The notes below the pieces were generated by a model. The model ran no database searches, had not been told where the DNA came from, and saw only the letters and a list, made by a program, of their open reading frames with translations. Both the position numbers and the translations under genes were made by a program. Of a DNA stretch of 64,000 nucleotides, positions 53,243 to 61,202 are shown piece by piece; position 1 is the stretch's first letter; each line of letters opens with the position of its first letter. Origin of the DNA: Crenobacter luteus (lineage in GTDB: Bacteria; Pseudomonadota; Gammaproteobacteria; Burkholderiales; Chromobacteriaceae); contig NZ_SLXG01000015.1 in the NCBI RefSeq assembly GCF_004345725.1, positions 1-64,000 of the forward strand, given 5' to 3'.

Positions 53243-54913
53243 ATGAAACCATCGACCCCCCAACGGCCGGCCACCCGGCTGCTCGTCTCCCTGTTGTACC
53301 GATCGCGCTGGGCGCTCGCCGTCGCGACCGTCGCCTGCGTCGTCAACGGCGTCGCTAGCGTGTCGCTCGTCACGCAGATCAACCACGCGCTGACCGCGCC
53401 GCCGGCCGAGCTGTCCGGCCTCGCGTGGCGCTTCGCCGCGCTCGCGGTGCTGGCGCTCGTCAGCCGCGTGGTCGGCGGCGTGGTGTTCGCCCAGCTCAGC
53501 CAGGGCACGATGGCTAAGATGCGCGAGCACATCTCGGCGCGCGTCGCGCTCGCACCCTTCCGCCAGGTCGAGACGCTCGGCGCGCCGCGCGCGCAGTCCA
53601 TCGTCACCGAGGACGCGACCAACGTGTCGATGCTGTTCTTCGCGCTGCCCAACATCGTGATGCACGGCTCCATCGTCGCCGGCTGCCTCGGCTACCTCGC
53701 GTGGCTGTCGTGGCCGGTGTTCCTGCTCGCGCTCGCCGTCGTCGTCGTCGGCTCGCTCGGCTATCACCTGGGCGACGCGCGCGCGCTGTCGGCGCTCGAG
53801 GCCGCCGGCGCCGCGCAGGACCGGCTGTTCGCCCACTTCAACGCGCTGTTCTCCGGCGCCAAGGAGCTGAAGCTGCACCGCGCGCGCGCCGGCGCCTTCG
53901 TCGGCGAGACGCTCGGCGGCGAAATCGACGCGGTGCGCCGCCACCGCACGCGCGCCTTCGCCGCCTACGCTTTCGGCGTCGGCTGGATCGTGTTCCTGTT
54001 CTACGTCTTCCTCGGCCTGGTGGTGTTCGCGCCGGCGGCGGTCGCCGGCCTCGACGCGGCGGTGCTCGCCGGCTACGTGATCATCTTCCTGTTCATGCTG
54101 GTGCCGCTGGACGGCCTGCTCAACAACATCCCGACGCTGAACGTCGCGCGCGTCTCGCTCGCGCGCATCGAGGAGATGCTGGCCGAGCTGCCCGAGCCGG
54201 CCGCCGAATCGTCGCCGCGCCCCTTCGGCGACGGCGCCGTGCTCAAGGTGTCGGGCCTGACGCACAGCTACTACCGCGAGAAGGAGGACGACGTGTTCCA
54301 GCTCGGCCCGATCGACCTCGAACTCAGGCGCGGCGAGGTGAGCTTCCTGATCGGCGGCAACGGCAGCGGCAAGACCACGCTGGCCAAGCTCTTGACCGGC
54401 CTGTACGCGCCCGAGGGCGGCTCGATCTCGCTCGACGGCCGCGCCGTCGACGAAGAGAACCGCGCCGACTACCGCCAGCTGTTCTCGGCGGTGTTCTCGG
54501 ACTTCCACCTGTTCGAGACCCTGGTCGGCCTCGGCGACGCCGACCCGGAACTGGACGCGCGCGCCAACGCGCTGATCGCCAAGCTGCACCTCGACCACAA
54601 GGTCAAAATCGAGAACGGCCGCTTCTCGACGCGCGAACTGTCGCAGGGGCAGCGCAAGCGCCTCGCGCTGGTGGTCGCCTACCTCGAGGACCGACCCTTC
54701 TACCTGTTCGACGAGTGGGCGGCCGACCAGGACCCGCTGTTCAAGGCGGTGTTCTATCAGGAGCTGCTGCCCGAGCTGGCCGCGCGCGGCAAGGCGGTGC
54801 TGGCCATCACGCACGACGACCGCTACTTCCACCTGGCCGACCACCGGCTCAAGCTCGAGAGCGGCAAGCTGGTCGTCGACGAGCGGCGCGAGGCGCCCGC
54901 CGAGACGGTCTGA
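53243..54913 (+). CDS. Cyclic-peptide-type ABC exporter (SyrD/PvdE family)
   Basis: Fused membrane-ATPase exporter of 556 residues. Six hydrophobic segments in the first 300 residues, then Walker A LIGGNGSGKTTLAKLL, the atypical signature RELSQGQRKRLALV (SQGQ replacing SGGQ), Walker B PFYLFDEWAADQDP and switch HDDRYFHLADHRLKLE. The DEWAADQDP and HDDRYFHLAD phrases are hallmarks of the PvdE/SyrD group that export siderophore precursors or lipopeptides. No peptide synthetase genes are in the window. A start at ATG 53180 would add 21 residues; I prefer 53243. Fur-like box upstream. Confidence 0.88.
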   Translation: MKPSTPQRPATRLLVSLLYRSRWALAVATVACVVNGVASVSLVTQINHALTAPPAELSGLAWRFAALAVLALVSRVVGGVVFAQLSQGTMAKMREHISARVALAPFRQVETLGAPRAQSIVTEDATNVSMLFFALPNIVMHGSIVAGCLGYLAWLSWPVFLLALAVVVVGSLGYHLGDARALSALEAAGAAQDRLFAHFNALFSGAKELKLHRARAGAFVGETLGGEIDAVRRHRTRAFAAYAFGVGWIVFLFYVFLGLVVFAPAAVAGLDAAVLAGYVIIFLFMLVPLDGLLNNIPTLNVARVSLARIEEMLAELPEPAAESSPRPFGDGAVLKVSGLTHSYYREKEDDVFQLGPIDLELRRGEVSFLIGGNGSGKTTLAKLLTGLYAPEGGSISLDGRAVDEENRADYRQLFSAVFSDFHLFETLVGLGDADPELDARANALIAKLHLDHKVKIENGRFSTRELSQGQRKRLALVVAYLEDRPFYLFDEWAADQDPLFKAVFYQELLPELAARGKAVLAITHDDRYFHLADHRLKLESGKLVVDERREAPAETV

Positions 54914-54934
54914 CGCCCGCCCCGCCCGCACGAG

Positions 54935-54966
54935 AAAAAAGCCCACGACCGTTCGCGGGCTTTTTG
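54935..54966 (+). terminator. Terminator of the exporter gene
   Basis: AAAAAAGCCCACGA and TCGCGGGCTTTTT form a 9 bp stem with one mismatch and a 4-base loop, with A and T runs on both sides. Confidence 0.85.
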
Positions 54967-55063
54967 TTTCTGCGCCTTTGCCAATGCGGTTTCCCGCCTC
55001 CCGCCGGAGACTGCACTCGGACGCCACGAACCATACAGGCAACGCCCCTCCGCTGCGCACAGC

Positions 55064-55090
55064 AAAAAGCCCGCGATCGCTCGCGGGCTT
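55064..55090 (-). terminator. Terminator of the siderophore uptake operon
   Basis: AGCCCGCGA-TCGC-TCGCGGGCT is a perfect 9 bp stem that runs into TTTTT on the minus strand, 23 bases after the binding-protein gene. It is nearly the same hairpin as at 54935, in convergent arrangement. Confidence 0.85.
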
Positions 55091-55112
55091 GTACGCCGGA
55101 GGTGGCCTGAAC

Positions 55113-56054
55113 TCAGCGCGGCGCGCGCGGCATCGACAGCAGCGCGTCGGTGATCGCATCGGCGTAGGCGATCGCCGACTTCGGCCCGCCGAAGCCCCAG
55201 ATATTGCGCTCCATCATCGCGACGCGGCCGGCGCGGCGCGCCGGCACGTGGCGCCATACCGGCGAGGAAAGCTTGGTCGACAGCGACACCTCGGGGCCGG
55301 TGGTGCTGACCAGCACGACGTTGGCCGAGGCTAGCGCGAGCAGGTCGCGGCTCGACACGGTGGCCGTGCCCTCCTTGCCCGGCCGGCTCGGCCAGCTCGA
55401 CAGGCCGAGCCGCCGCGCGATGCCGCCGGCCATGCTGTTGGGCGTGTAGGCCCAGTAGCGGTCCTGCAGCCCCAGTTCCTGCAGCACGACCAGCTGGCGG
55501 CCCGAAAGGCCCGCGCGCGCGATCCGCGCGCGGTTGCGTTCGAGCGCGGCGTCGAGCTCGCGGCGCACCGCGCGCGCGCGCGCCTCGCGGTGCGTGACGG
55601 CGGCGAGCGCTTCGAACACCGCGAGCGCGTGGTCGAGCTGGTTGTCGGCCGGCCGCGGCGAGTTGAATTCGACCAGCACCGTCGGCGCGATGCGCGCGAA
55701 GGCGTCGAACAACGGCGCGTGGCGGAAGGTGACGCCGACGATCAGGTCGGGCTCGAGCCGCGCGATCGCCTCGAGGTTGGGCTGCTGGCGCGAGCCGACG
55801 TAGACGGTCCGCGCGAAGCGCGGCGTGTCGTAGCCTATCCACAGCGGATAGAAGTGCGGGTCGACCATGCCGACCGGCGTGATGTCGAGCGCGGCCATCG
55901 CCTCGGCCAACATGTATTCGAGCACGACGACGCGCTTGGGCGCCGCCGGCAGCGCGCGGCTCTGCATGCCGATCACGGTCGACGCCTGCGCCGCGCCGAC
56001 CAGCGCGACGAAGGCGACGAGCGCGGCGAGGCGCCGCCACGGTTTGACCCTCAT
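55113..56054 (-). CDS. Iron-siderophore ABC transporter binding protein (FhuD/FecB-like)
   Basis: Periplasmic receptor of 313 residues. Signal peptide ends near AAQA-STVIG. The family pattern follows: PKRVVVLEYMLAEAMAALDITPVGM, then YVGSRQQPNLEAIARLEPDLIVG, and a late DAITDALLSM. The hallmark long central helix lies at about 135-170. Last gene of the uptake operon; its ATG overlaps the fhuF stop by four bases. No lipobox seen. Confidence 0.92.
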   Translation of the reverse strand: MRVKPWRRLAALVAFVALVGAAQASTVIGMQSRALPAAPKRVVVLEYMLAEAMAALDITPVGMVDPHFYPLWIGYDTPRFARTVYVGSRQQPNLEAIARLEPDLIVGVTFRHAPLFDAFARIAPTVLVEFNSPRPADNQLDHALAVFEALAAVTHREARARAVRRELDAALERNRARIARAGLSGRQLVVLQELGLQDRYWAYTPNSMAGGIARRLGLSSWPSRPGKEGTATVSSRDLLALASANVVLVSTTGPEVSLSTKLSSPVWRHVPARRAGRVAMMERNIWGFGGPKSAIAYADAITDALLSMPRAPR

Positions 56055-56827
56055 TCCTCTTCCCTCAACGTGAGCTGCGCGGCCAGTTCCGCGTCGCTCA
56101 TCGACAGCAAAAGCGGGCAGGCCGAGCACAGCAGGGTCTGGCCGGGCAGCCGGTCGCGCAGGCAGCAGACGCGGCGCGCGCGGAAAGGCGATGCGAGCCC
56201 GGCGCGTTCGGTGTCGACGTAGCGGATCGCGCGGTACAGCGGATTCGCCTCGCCGGTGTCGAAAAACTCGCGCCGCCCGAAAAGCCAGTCCGCGTCGCAG
56301 CCGCCGCCGGGCAGCTCGTGGGCCAGCGCGTATTCGAGCGTGTTGGCGGCGTTGCCCCAGAACACGCGCGGCGCCAGCCGCGCGGCGCGCGACAGCTGCG
56401 CGATCAGCGGCGCCAGATGCTCGACGCACAGCGAGCGGTAGCGCGGCGCGGGCGCGTCGTCCTCGTCGCCGAGCGCGTCGTAGGGCAGCCACAGCGCGTG
56501 CGGCAGGCCGTGGCGCAGCACGACGGTGCTCTCGGACAACGCCATCGCCAGCGGCCGCTTCAGCACGCGCGCGGCGACCAGCGCCGGCGGCACGACGAGG
56601 TTGAAGTAGTACTTGCTCCACTGCGACAACAGCGCGCGCGCGTCGTCGCCGTCGTAGAGCGGCCGCACGCCGGCAAGCAGCCGCTCGACGTCGTCGGCCA
56701 GCCGCGCGGCCGGCAGCGCGACATCCGAGCCGACAACGGCCGGCGCGCCGAAGAACAGCCGCTCGCACCAGGGCGCGTAAGGCCCAGGCACGCGGGCGGC
56801 GAAGGTCGGCAGCATCGGCGCGTTCAC
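56051..56827 (-). CDS. fhuF: FhuF-like ferric-siderophore reductase
   Basis: Cytosolic 2Fe-2S protein of about 258 residues that releases iron from imported siderophores by reduction. The diagnostic C-terminal cluster motif RRVCCLRDRLPGQTLLCSACPLL gives CC-x10-C-x2-C. The N-terminal body has YFNLVVPPALVAARVL and GNAANTLEYAL. I start at GTG 56825-56827, which overlaps the permease stop (GTGA); ATG 56813-56815 is the alternative. Its place between permease and binding protein supports a role in the same uptake route. Confidence 0.88.
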   Translation of the reverse strand: MNAPMLPTFAARVPGPYAPWCERLFFGAPAVVGSDVALPAARLADDVERLLAGVRPLYDGDDARALLSQWSKYYFNLVVPPALVAARVLKRPLAMALSESTVVLRHGLPHALWLPYDALGDEDDAPAPRYRSLCVEHLAPLIAQLSRAARLAPRVFWGNAANTLEYALAHELPGGGCDADWLFGRREFFDTGEANPLYRAIRYVDTERAGLASPFRARRVCCLRDRLPGQTLLCSACPLLLSMSDAELAAQLTLREEE

Positions 56828-58845
56828 CGCTGCCGCCTCGCGCCGGCGATCAGCATCGCCAGCAGGTAGGGCGTGCCGATCAGCGCGGTCATCACGCCGG
56901 CCGGCACCTCGAGCGGCGCGAGCGCCAGCCGGCCGGCGACGTCGGCGGCGCCGAGCACCATCGCGCCCACGCACATCGCCGCCGGCAGACGTTGGCCGAG
57001 CGAATGAAAGCCCATCAACCGCGCCAGGTGCGGCGTCATCAGGCCGACGAAGGCGACCGGCCCGACGACGGCGACCGCCGCGCACGACAGCGCCGTCGCC
57101 AGCAGCATCGCCAACAGCCGCAGGCGCGCGACCGGCACGCCGAGCGCGGCGGCGCTCTCGTCGCCGAGCGCGGTAAGGTCGAGCGGCCGCGCCAGCAGAG
57201 CCATCAGCGGCAGCGCGACGATCAGCCACGGCGCCAGCGCCGCGAGGTCGGCCAGGCTCTTGCCGTAGGTGCCGCCGATCAGCCAGACGAGGAAGCGCGC
57301 CGGCTGCACGCTGCTTTGCACAATCAGCCACTGCGATAGCGACACGCACAGCGCGCCCAGCGCGATGCCGGTCAGCGCGACCGGCAGCGGCGCGAGCCGG
57401 TGGCGGCGGTTGAACAGCAGGATGGCGGCGAGCACCGCCGCGCCGCCGGCGAAGGCGGCGCCGAACAGCGCGGCGCGGCCCGCCAGCGGCCAGACGACCT
57501 GCGCGGCGAGCGTCGCCAGCCCGGCGCCCTGCGTCAGGCCGAGCACCTCGGGGCCGGCGAGCGGATTCTTCGCGACGCTCTGCAACAGCGCGCCGCTGGC
57601 GGCGAGCATCGCGCCGGCGACCATCGCGACCAGCACGCGCGGCAGCCGGATGTCGATCAAAAGCCGCGCGACGACGTCGTCGCCGGCGAAGGCCGCCCAC
57701 GCGCGCGCCGGCGTCAGCCACTGGCCGCCGGCGGCGGCCGCCAGCGCCGCGAGCGCGGCGAGCAGCAGCGCGGCGAGGCCGACGAAGGCGCCAAGCGGCA
57801 GAATCGCCGCGCGCGACGGCGCGGCGGCGCCGGCGTCGAGCCCGCCGAGGCGGCGGTTGCGGTGGATCAGCAGCAGCAAGAGCGGCGTGCCGACCAGCGC
57901 GATCATCACGCCGGTCGAGACGCTGTTGTCGAGGTCGAGGCCGACCACCAGGCCGTCGGTCGCGGCCAGCAGCAGCGCGGCCCACAGCGCAGACAGCGGC
58001 AACAGCGCCGGCAGCCGGTGCACGCCGGCCGCGCGCAGGAGGTTGGGCGCGACCAGGCCGACGAAGCCCATCGGCCCGGCGACGGCGACCGCGACGGCGG
58101 CGAAGGCGGTCGCCGTCGCGACGGTCGCCACGCGCAGCGGCGCGAGCGGCACGCCGACGGTGCGCGCGACCGCGTCGCCCAGCTGGGCGACCCCGAGCGG
58201 CCGCACCAGCCACGGCAGCGCGAGCAGCGGCGGCAACGCCCACGCGGCGGCGACCGTGAGCCCGCCGGCGCCCGGCCGGTAGAGCGAACCGTTGCCCCAC
58301 ATCGCGACGCCGACGATGCTCTCCTCGAAGATTGTCAGCATCATGTTGACCACCGCGCCGAAGAACAGCGAGCAGGCGGTGCCGGCGAGGATCAGCCGCA
58401 AGGGCGACGCGCGCCAGCCGCCGGCGGTGGCGGCCGCGAGCGCGGCGGCGAACAGGCCACTGGCGAACAGGAGCGGCACCGAGCCGACGCCGGCGAGCGA
58501 GGGCAGCATGATCGCAGCGAACACGCCCAGCTGCGCGCCGCCGGTGACGCCCAGGAGGTCGGGCGAGGCCAGCGGGTTGCGCGTCAGCGCCTGGAACAGC
58601 GCGCCCGAGACGCCGAGCGCGGCGCCGGCGACCAGCGCGGCGAGCACGCGCGGCAGGTCGAGCTCGAACAGCAGGACCGCGGCGAGCCCGGCGGACGGCG
58701 TGCCGGGCTCGGCCAACAGCGTCGCCGCGTCGGGACCCAGCCTGAGCGCGACGACGGCGGCCAGCAGCGCGAGCCCCGAAAGCCCGAGCAGCGCGGCGCG
58801 CGACAGGCCGGCCGGCGGCGCGAAGGCGAGCGGCAAGGCGCTCAT
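56824..58845 (-). CDS. fhuB: Fused FecCD-type siderophore permease (FhuB-like)
   Basis: Inner-membrane permease of 673 residues made of two complete FecCD units. Each half has its own copy of the family phrases: LPRVLAALVAGAALGVSGALFQALTRNPLASP then GPMGFVGLVAPNLLR in the first, and LPRVLVAMVAGAMLAASGALLQSVAKNPLAGP then GPVAFVGLMTPHLARL in the second. This is the FhuB arrangement, in which one chain replaces a permease dimer, typical of hydroxamate-type systems. Start and stop overlap both neighbours by four bases. Confidence 0.93.
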   Translation of the reverse strand: MSALPLAFAPPAGLSRAALLGLSGLALLAAVVALRLGPDAATLLAEPGTPSAGLAAVLLFELDLPRVLAALVAGAALGVSGALFQALTRNPLASPDLLGVTGGAQLGVFAAIMLPSLAGVGSVPLLFASGLFAAALAAATAGGWRASPLRLILAGTACSLFFGAVVNMMLTIFEESIVGVAMWGNGSLYRPGAGGLTVAAAWALPPLLALPWLVRPLGVAQLGDAVARTVGVPLAPLRVATVATATAFAAVAVAVAGPMGFVGLVAPNLLRAAGVHRLPALLPLSALWAALLLAATDGLVVGLDLDNSVSTGVMIALVGTPLLLLLIHRNRRLGGLDAGAAAPSRAAILPLGAFVGLAALLLAALAALAAAAGGQWLTPARAWAAFAGDDVVARLLIDIRLPRVLVAMVAGAMLAASGALLQSVAKNPLAGPEVLGLTQGAGLATLAAQVVWPLAGRAALFGAAFAGGAAVLAAILLFNRRHRLAPLPVALTGIALGALCVSLSQWLIVQSSVQPARFLVWLIGGTYGKSLADLAALAPWLIVALPLMALLARPLDLTALGDESAAALGVPVARLRLLAMLLATALSCAAVAVVGPVAFVGLMTPHLARLMGFHSLGQRLPAAMCVGAMVLGAADVAGRLALAPLEVPAGVMTALIGTPYLLAMLIAGARRQR

Positions 58846-59660
58846 GCGGCCACCCTGGGACGGTAGGACGGTAGGCAGACCGGCTCGCCGCTTTCCGGAT
58901 GGTCGAGCCGCATCATCGTCATGCCGAAGGCGTCGTCGAGGCAGGACGGCGTGATCATCGCGTCCGGGCTGCCCTGGTGCAGGATGCGGCCGGCGCGCAT
59001 CAGCACGATCTCGTCGCTGAACGCCGCCGCCTGGTTCAGCTCGTGCAGCACCCAGACAATGGTCAGCCCGCGCTCGCGGCTCAGCCTTCGAAGTTCGAAC
59101 AGCACGTCGATCTGGTGGTGGATGTCGAGGTAGGTCGTCGGCTCGTCGAGCAGCAGGATGCCGCACTGCTGCGCCAGCGCCATCGCGATCCACGCCCGCT
59201 GGCGCTCGCCGCCGGACAGCGCGGCGACCTGGCGGTCGGCGTAGCCGGACAGCCCGGTCGCCGCCAGCGCGTCGGCCACCGCCGCGCGGTCGTCGGGGCC
59301 GGGGCCGCCGAGCAGCGAACCGTAGGCGTAGCGGCCGTAGCCGACCAGCTCGGCGACGCTCAGGCCTTCGGGGATCTGGTTGAACTGCGCGAGCATGGTC
59401 AGCGTGCGCGCCAGCTCGCGGCGGCGAAAGGACGCCAGCGGCCTCCCCGCCACCGCCACCTCGCCGGCGGCCAGGGGCTGCAGGCCGGCCAGCGCGCGCA
59501 GCAGCGTGCTCTTGCCGCAGCCGTTCGGGCCGCACAGCGCGGTGATCTTGCCGGCGGCGATGTCGAGGTCGAGGCCGGCGAGCACCGTCTTGTTCGGGTA
59601 GGACACCGACAGGCCGCGCGCGGACAGTGCCGGCGCGCCGGCGGACGGGGAATGGGGCAT
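58842..59660 (-). CDS. fhuC: Siderophore ABC transporter ATPase (FhuC-like)
   Basis: Cytosolic ATPase of 272 residues, first gene of the uptake operon. Walker A LCGPNGCGKSTLLRALAG, Q-loop LAQFNQIPEGLSV, signature LSGGERQRAWIAMALAQ, Walker B ILLLDEPTTYLDIHHQ and switch VLHELNQAA; the TTYLDI(H/A)HQ phrase is specific for iron-chelate ATPases. The start is ATG 59658-59660 (MPHSPSAGAPALS). A Fur-like box lies 51 bases upstream. Confidence 0.94.
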   Translation of the reverse strand: MPHSPSAGAPALSARGLSVSYPNKTVLAGLDLDIAAGKITALCGPNGCGKSTLLRALAGLQPLAAGEVAVAGRPLASFRRRELARTLTMLAQFNQIPEGLSVAELVGYGRYAYGSLLGGPGPDDRAAVADALAATGLSGYADRQVAALSGGERQRAWIAMALAQQCGILLLDEPTTYLDIHHQIDVLFELRRLSRERGLTIVWVLHELNQAAAFSDEIVLMRAGRILHQGSPDAMITPSCLDDAFGMTMMRLDHPESGEPVCLPSYRPRVAA

Positions 59661-59710
59661 GGTCGGAAAAGGCGGCCGGCGCACAAGGCGCCGGCAATGC
59701 GATCGGTTAC

Positions 59711-59729
59711 AATAATGATTCTCAATTAT
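59711..59729 (-). promoter_or_regulatory. Fur-like box for the fhuC-fhuB-fhuF operon
   Basis: AATAATGATTCTCAATTAT matches the Fur consensus at about 12 of 19 positions, the first nine almost perfectly. It is the only AT-rich stretch upstream of fhuC. Confidence 0.6.
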
Positions 59730-59885
59730 GTCGCGAGCGCAGCACGCTGGCAACCGCGCGCTCGGTCAGCGCGCGCCGTGCCCGTCGGCCATCGCGACCA
59801 CGACGCGGCGTTTGCCCTTGAACGGCGAGCGCGCATGCGCGGCGAGCATGTTATTGAACCGGCGCAAGCCAGGGTGGCAAACGCA

Positions 59886-59930
59886 AAAACCCCCGCGGGC
59901 GACGGTGTCGGGCCGTCGTCCGCGGGGGTC
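59886..59930 (-). terminator. Terminator of fruR
   Basis: A long stem, ACCCCCGCGG-GCGACGG paired with CCGTCGTC-CGCGGGGGT around a 7-base loop with a small internal mismatch, runs into TTTTT on the minus strand just after the fruR stop. Confidence 0.85.
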
Positions 59931-59952
59931 GGAAAGGAAAAGCGCGGGCGGC

Positions 59953-60951
59953 TCAGCCGACCGGCAACGCCTCGCGCCGCGTCGAGCCGCGCACCACCAG
60001 CCGCCCGGACAGCACCACCTTGCGCGCAGTCTGCCCGGGCCGGGCGAGCCGCTCGAGCAGCATCGCCATCGCGGTGCGGCCGATCTCGTAGACCGGCTGT
60101 TCGAGCACGGTCAGCCCCGGCCCCGCCAGCTCTGTCCACGCGTCGTTGTCGAAGCCGGCGACCGCCAGTTCGTCGGGCACCGCGACGCCGGCGCGGCGCG
60201 CCGCTTTCAGCACGCCCATCAGCACCAGGCCGTTGCTCGCGACCAGCGCCTCGGGGCGGTCGGGCTCGGCCAACCAGCGCGCGACCTCGGCCTCGGCGGC
60301 CTCGAGGCTGGGCGCCAGGAAACGCGCCGGCGCCGGCAGGCCGCGCCGCGCCAGCGCGGCGACGAAGCCGGCGTGGCGCTCGGCGCCGGTGGTGCTGGTT
60401 TTGCCGAACAGGCCGCCGATGCGGCGGCAACCCTGCTCCAGCAGGTGCTCGACCAAGAGCTCGGCCGCCTGCGCGTTGTCGAGCACCACCGCGTCGTTGA
60501 GGCCGGCCGGGCCCGCGCGGTCGATCAGCACCACCGGAAAGCCCAGCCCCGCCGGATCGAGCGTCTCGGCGGTCTGCCGCGTCGGCGCGAAGATCACGCC
60601 GGTGACGCGCTCCTCCTGCATCAGCCGCAGGTACATCGCCTCCTTGTCCGGGTTCTCATCGGTGTTGCACAGGATCACCCGCATGCCGGCCTCGTAGGCG
60701 GCGTCCTCGACCGCGCGGCTGACGTTGGTGAAGAAGGGGTTGCGGATGTCGGACACGATCAGGCCTATGGTCTGCGTGTGCTGCGAGCGCAGCCGCCTGG
60801 CCGACAGGTTGGGCCGGTAGCCGGAGGCCTCGATCGCCGCCTCGACCTTCTTGCGCACCGCGTCGCTGACCGGGCCGTTGCCGAGCACCCGCGACACCGT
60901 CGCCACCGACACGCCGGCGGCCGCCGCGACATCCTTGATTCGTATCGTCAT
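59953..60951 (-). CDS. fruR: LacI-family fructose regulator (FruR/Cra-like)
   Basis: Repressor of 332 residues. The LacI helix-turn-helix is IRIKDVAAAAGVSVATVSRVLGNGPVSD with the hinge helix SARRLRSQ, followed by the sugar-binding-like domain (TIGLIVSDIRNPFFTNVSRAVEDAAYEAG, then CNTDENPDKEAMYL). It is divergent from the fruB operon and two matching operators lie between them, so it should control both. Effector is probably fructose-1-phosphate. ATG 60949-60951 is preferred over a TTG four codons upstream. Confidence 0.93.
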   Translation of the reverse strand: MTIRIKDVAAAAGVSVATVSRVLGNGPVSDAVRKKVEAAIEASGYRPNLSARRLRSQHTQTIGLIVSDIRNPFFTNVSRAVEDAAYEAGMRVILCNTDENPDKEAMYLRLMQEERVTGVIFAPTRQTAETLDPAGLGFPVVLIDRAGPAGLNDAVVLDNAQAAELLVEHLLEQGCRRIGGLFGKTSTTGAERHAGFVAALARRGLPAPARFLAPSLEAAEAEVARWLAEPDRPEALVASNGLVLMGVLKAARRAGVAVPDELAVAGFDNDAWTELAGPGLTVLEQPVYEIGRTAMAMLLERLARPGQTARKVVLSGRLVVRGSTRREALPVG

Positions 60952-60958
60952 CGTCGTC

Positions 60959-60972
60959 TGCAATCGTTTTCA
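60959..60972. promoter_or_regulatory. FruR-like operator 1 (fruR side)
   Basis: TGCAATCGTTTTCA, matching TGNAATCGNTTNCA, lies eight bases before the fruR start codon, where binding would autorepress the gene. Confidence 0.7.
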
Positions 60973-61081
60973 CACACCATGGCCCGATCTTCGCCCAGCC
61001 GGGTGGCGATTGCAAGCCGCACCGTGCGGACCTTCGTGCGCCAAGCGCCACTGCGGGCGGGGCCGCGGCGGCGCAACGGCG

Positions 61082-61110
61082 TTGACATCGTCTGTGTAAT
61101 CGATTTCAAT
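61082..61110 (+). promoter_or_regulatory. fruB promoter with FruR-like operator 2
   Basis: TTGACA (61082-61087) and TTCAAT (61105-61110) are 17 bases apart. The near-perfect palindrome TGTAATCGATTTCA (61095-61108) covers the spacer and -10 box, so bound FruR would block transcription of the fruBK operon. Confidence 0.8.
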
Positions 61111-61202
61111 GAAGAAAAAACAGGCAGCCTGGCGCCGCCACCGACGCGCCGGGCACGGCGCGCAACGCACACCGGCAGAACGACAAAGGAGACTGTCCCG
61201 CC

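Noticed and set aside
59766-59849. 27-codon minus-strand ORF (MLAAHARSPFKGKRRVVVAM, then ADGHGAR) upstream of the fhuC Fur box
   Set aside because: It looks somewhat protein-like, but it has no clear ribosome site and no family I recognise, and its reading frame extends upstream without a convincing start. Not enough to call a gene; it would need conservation in relatives.
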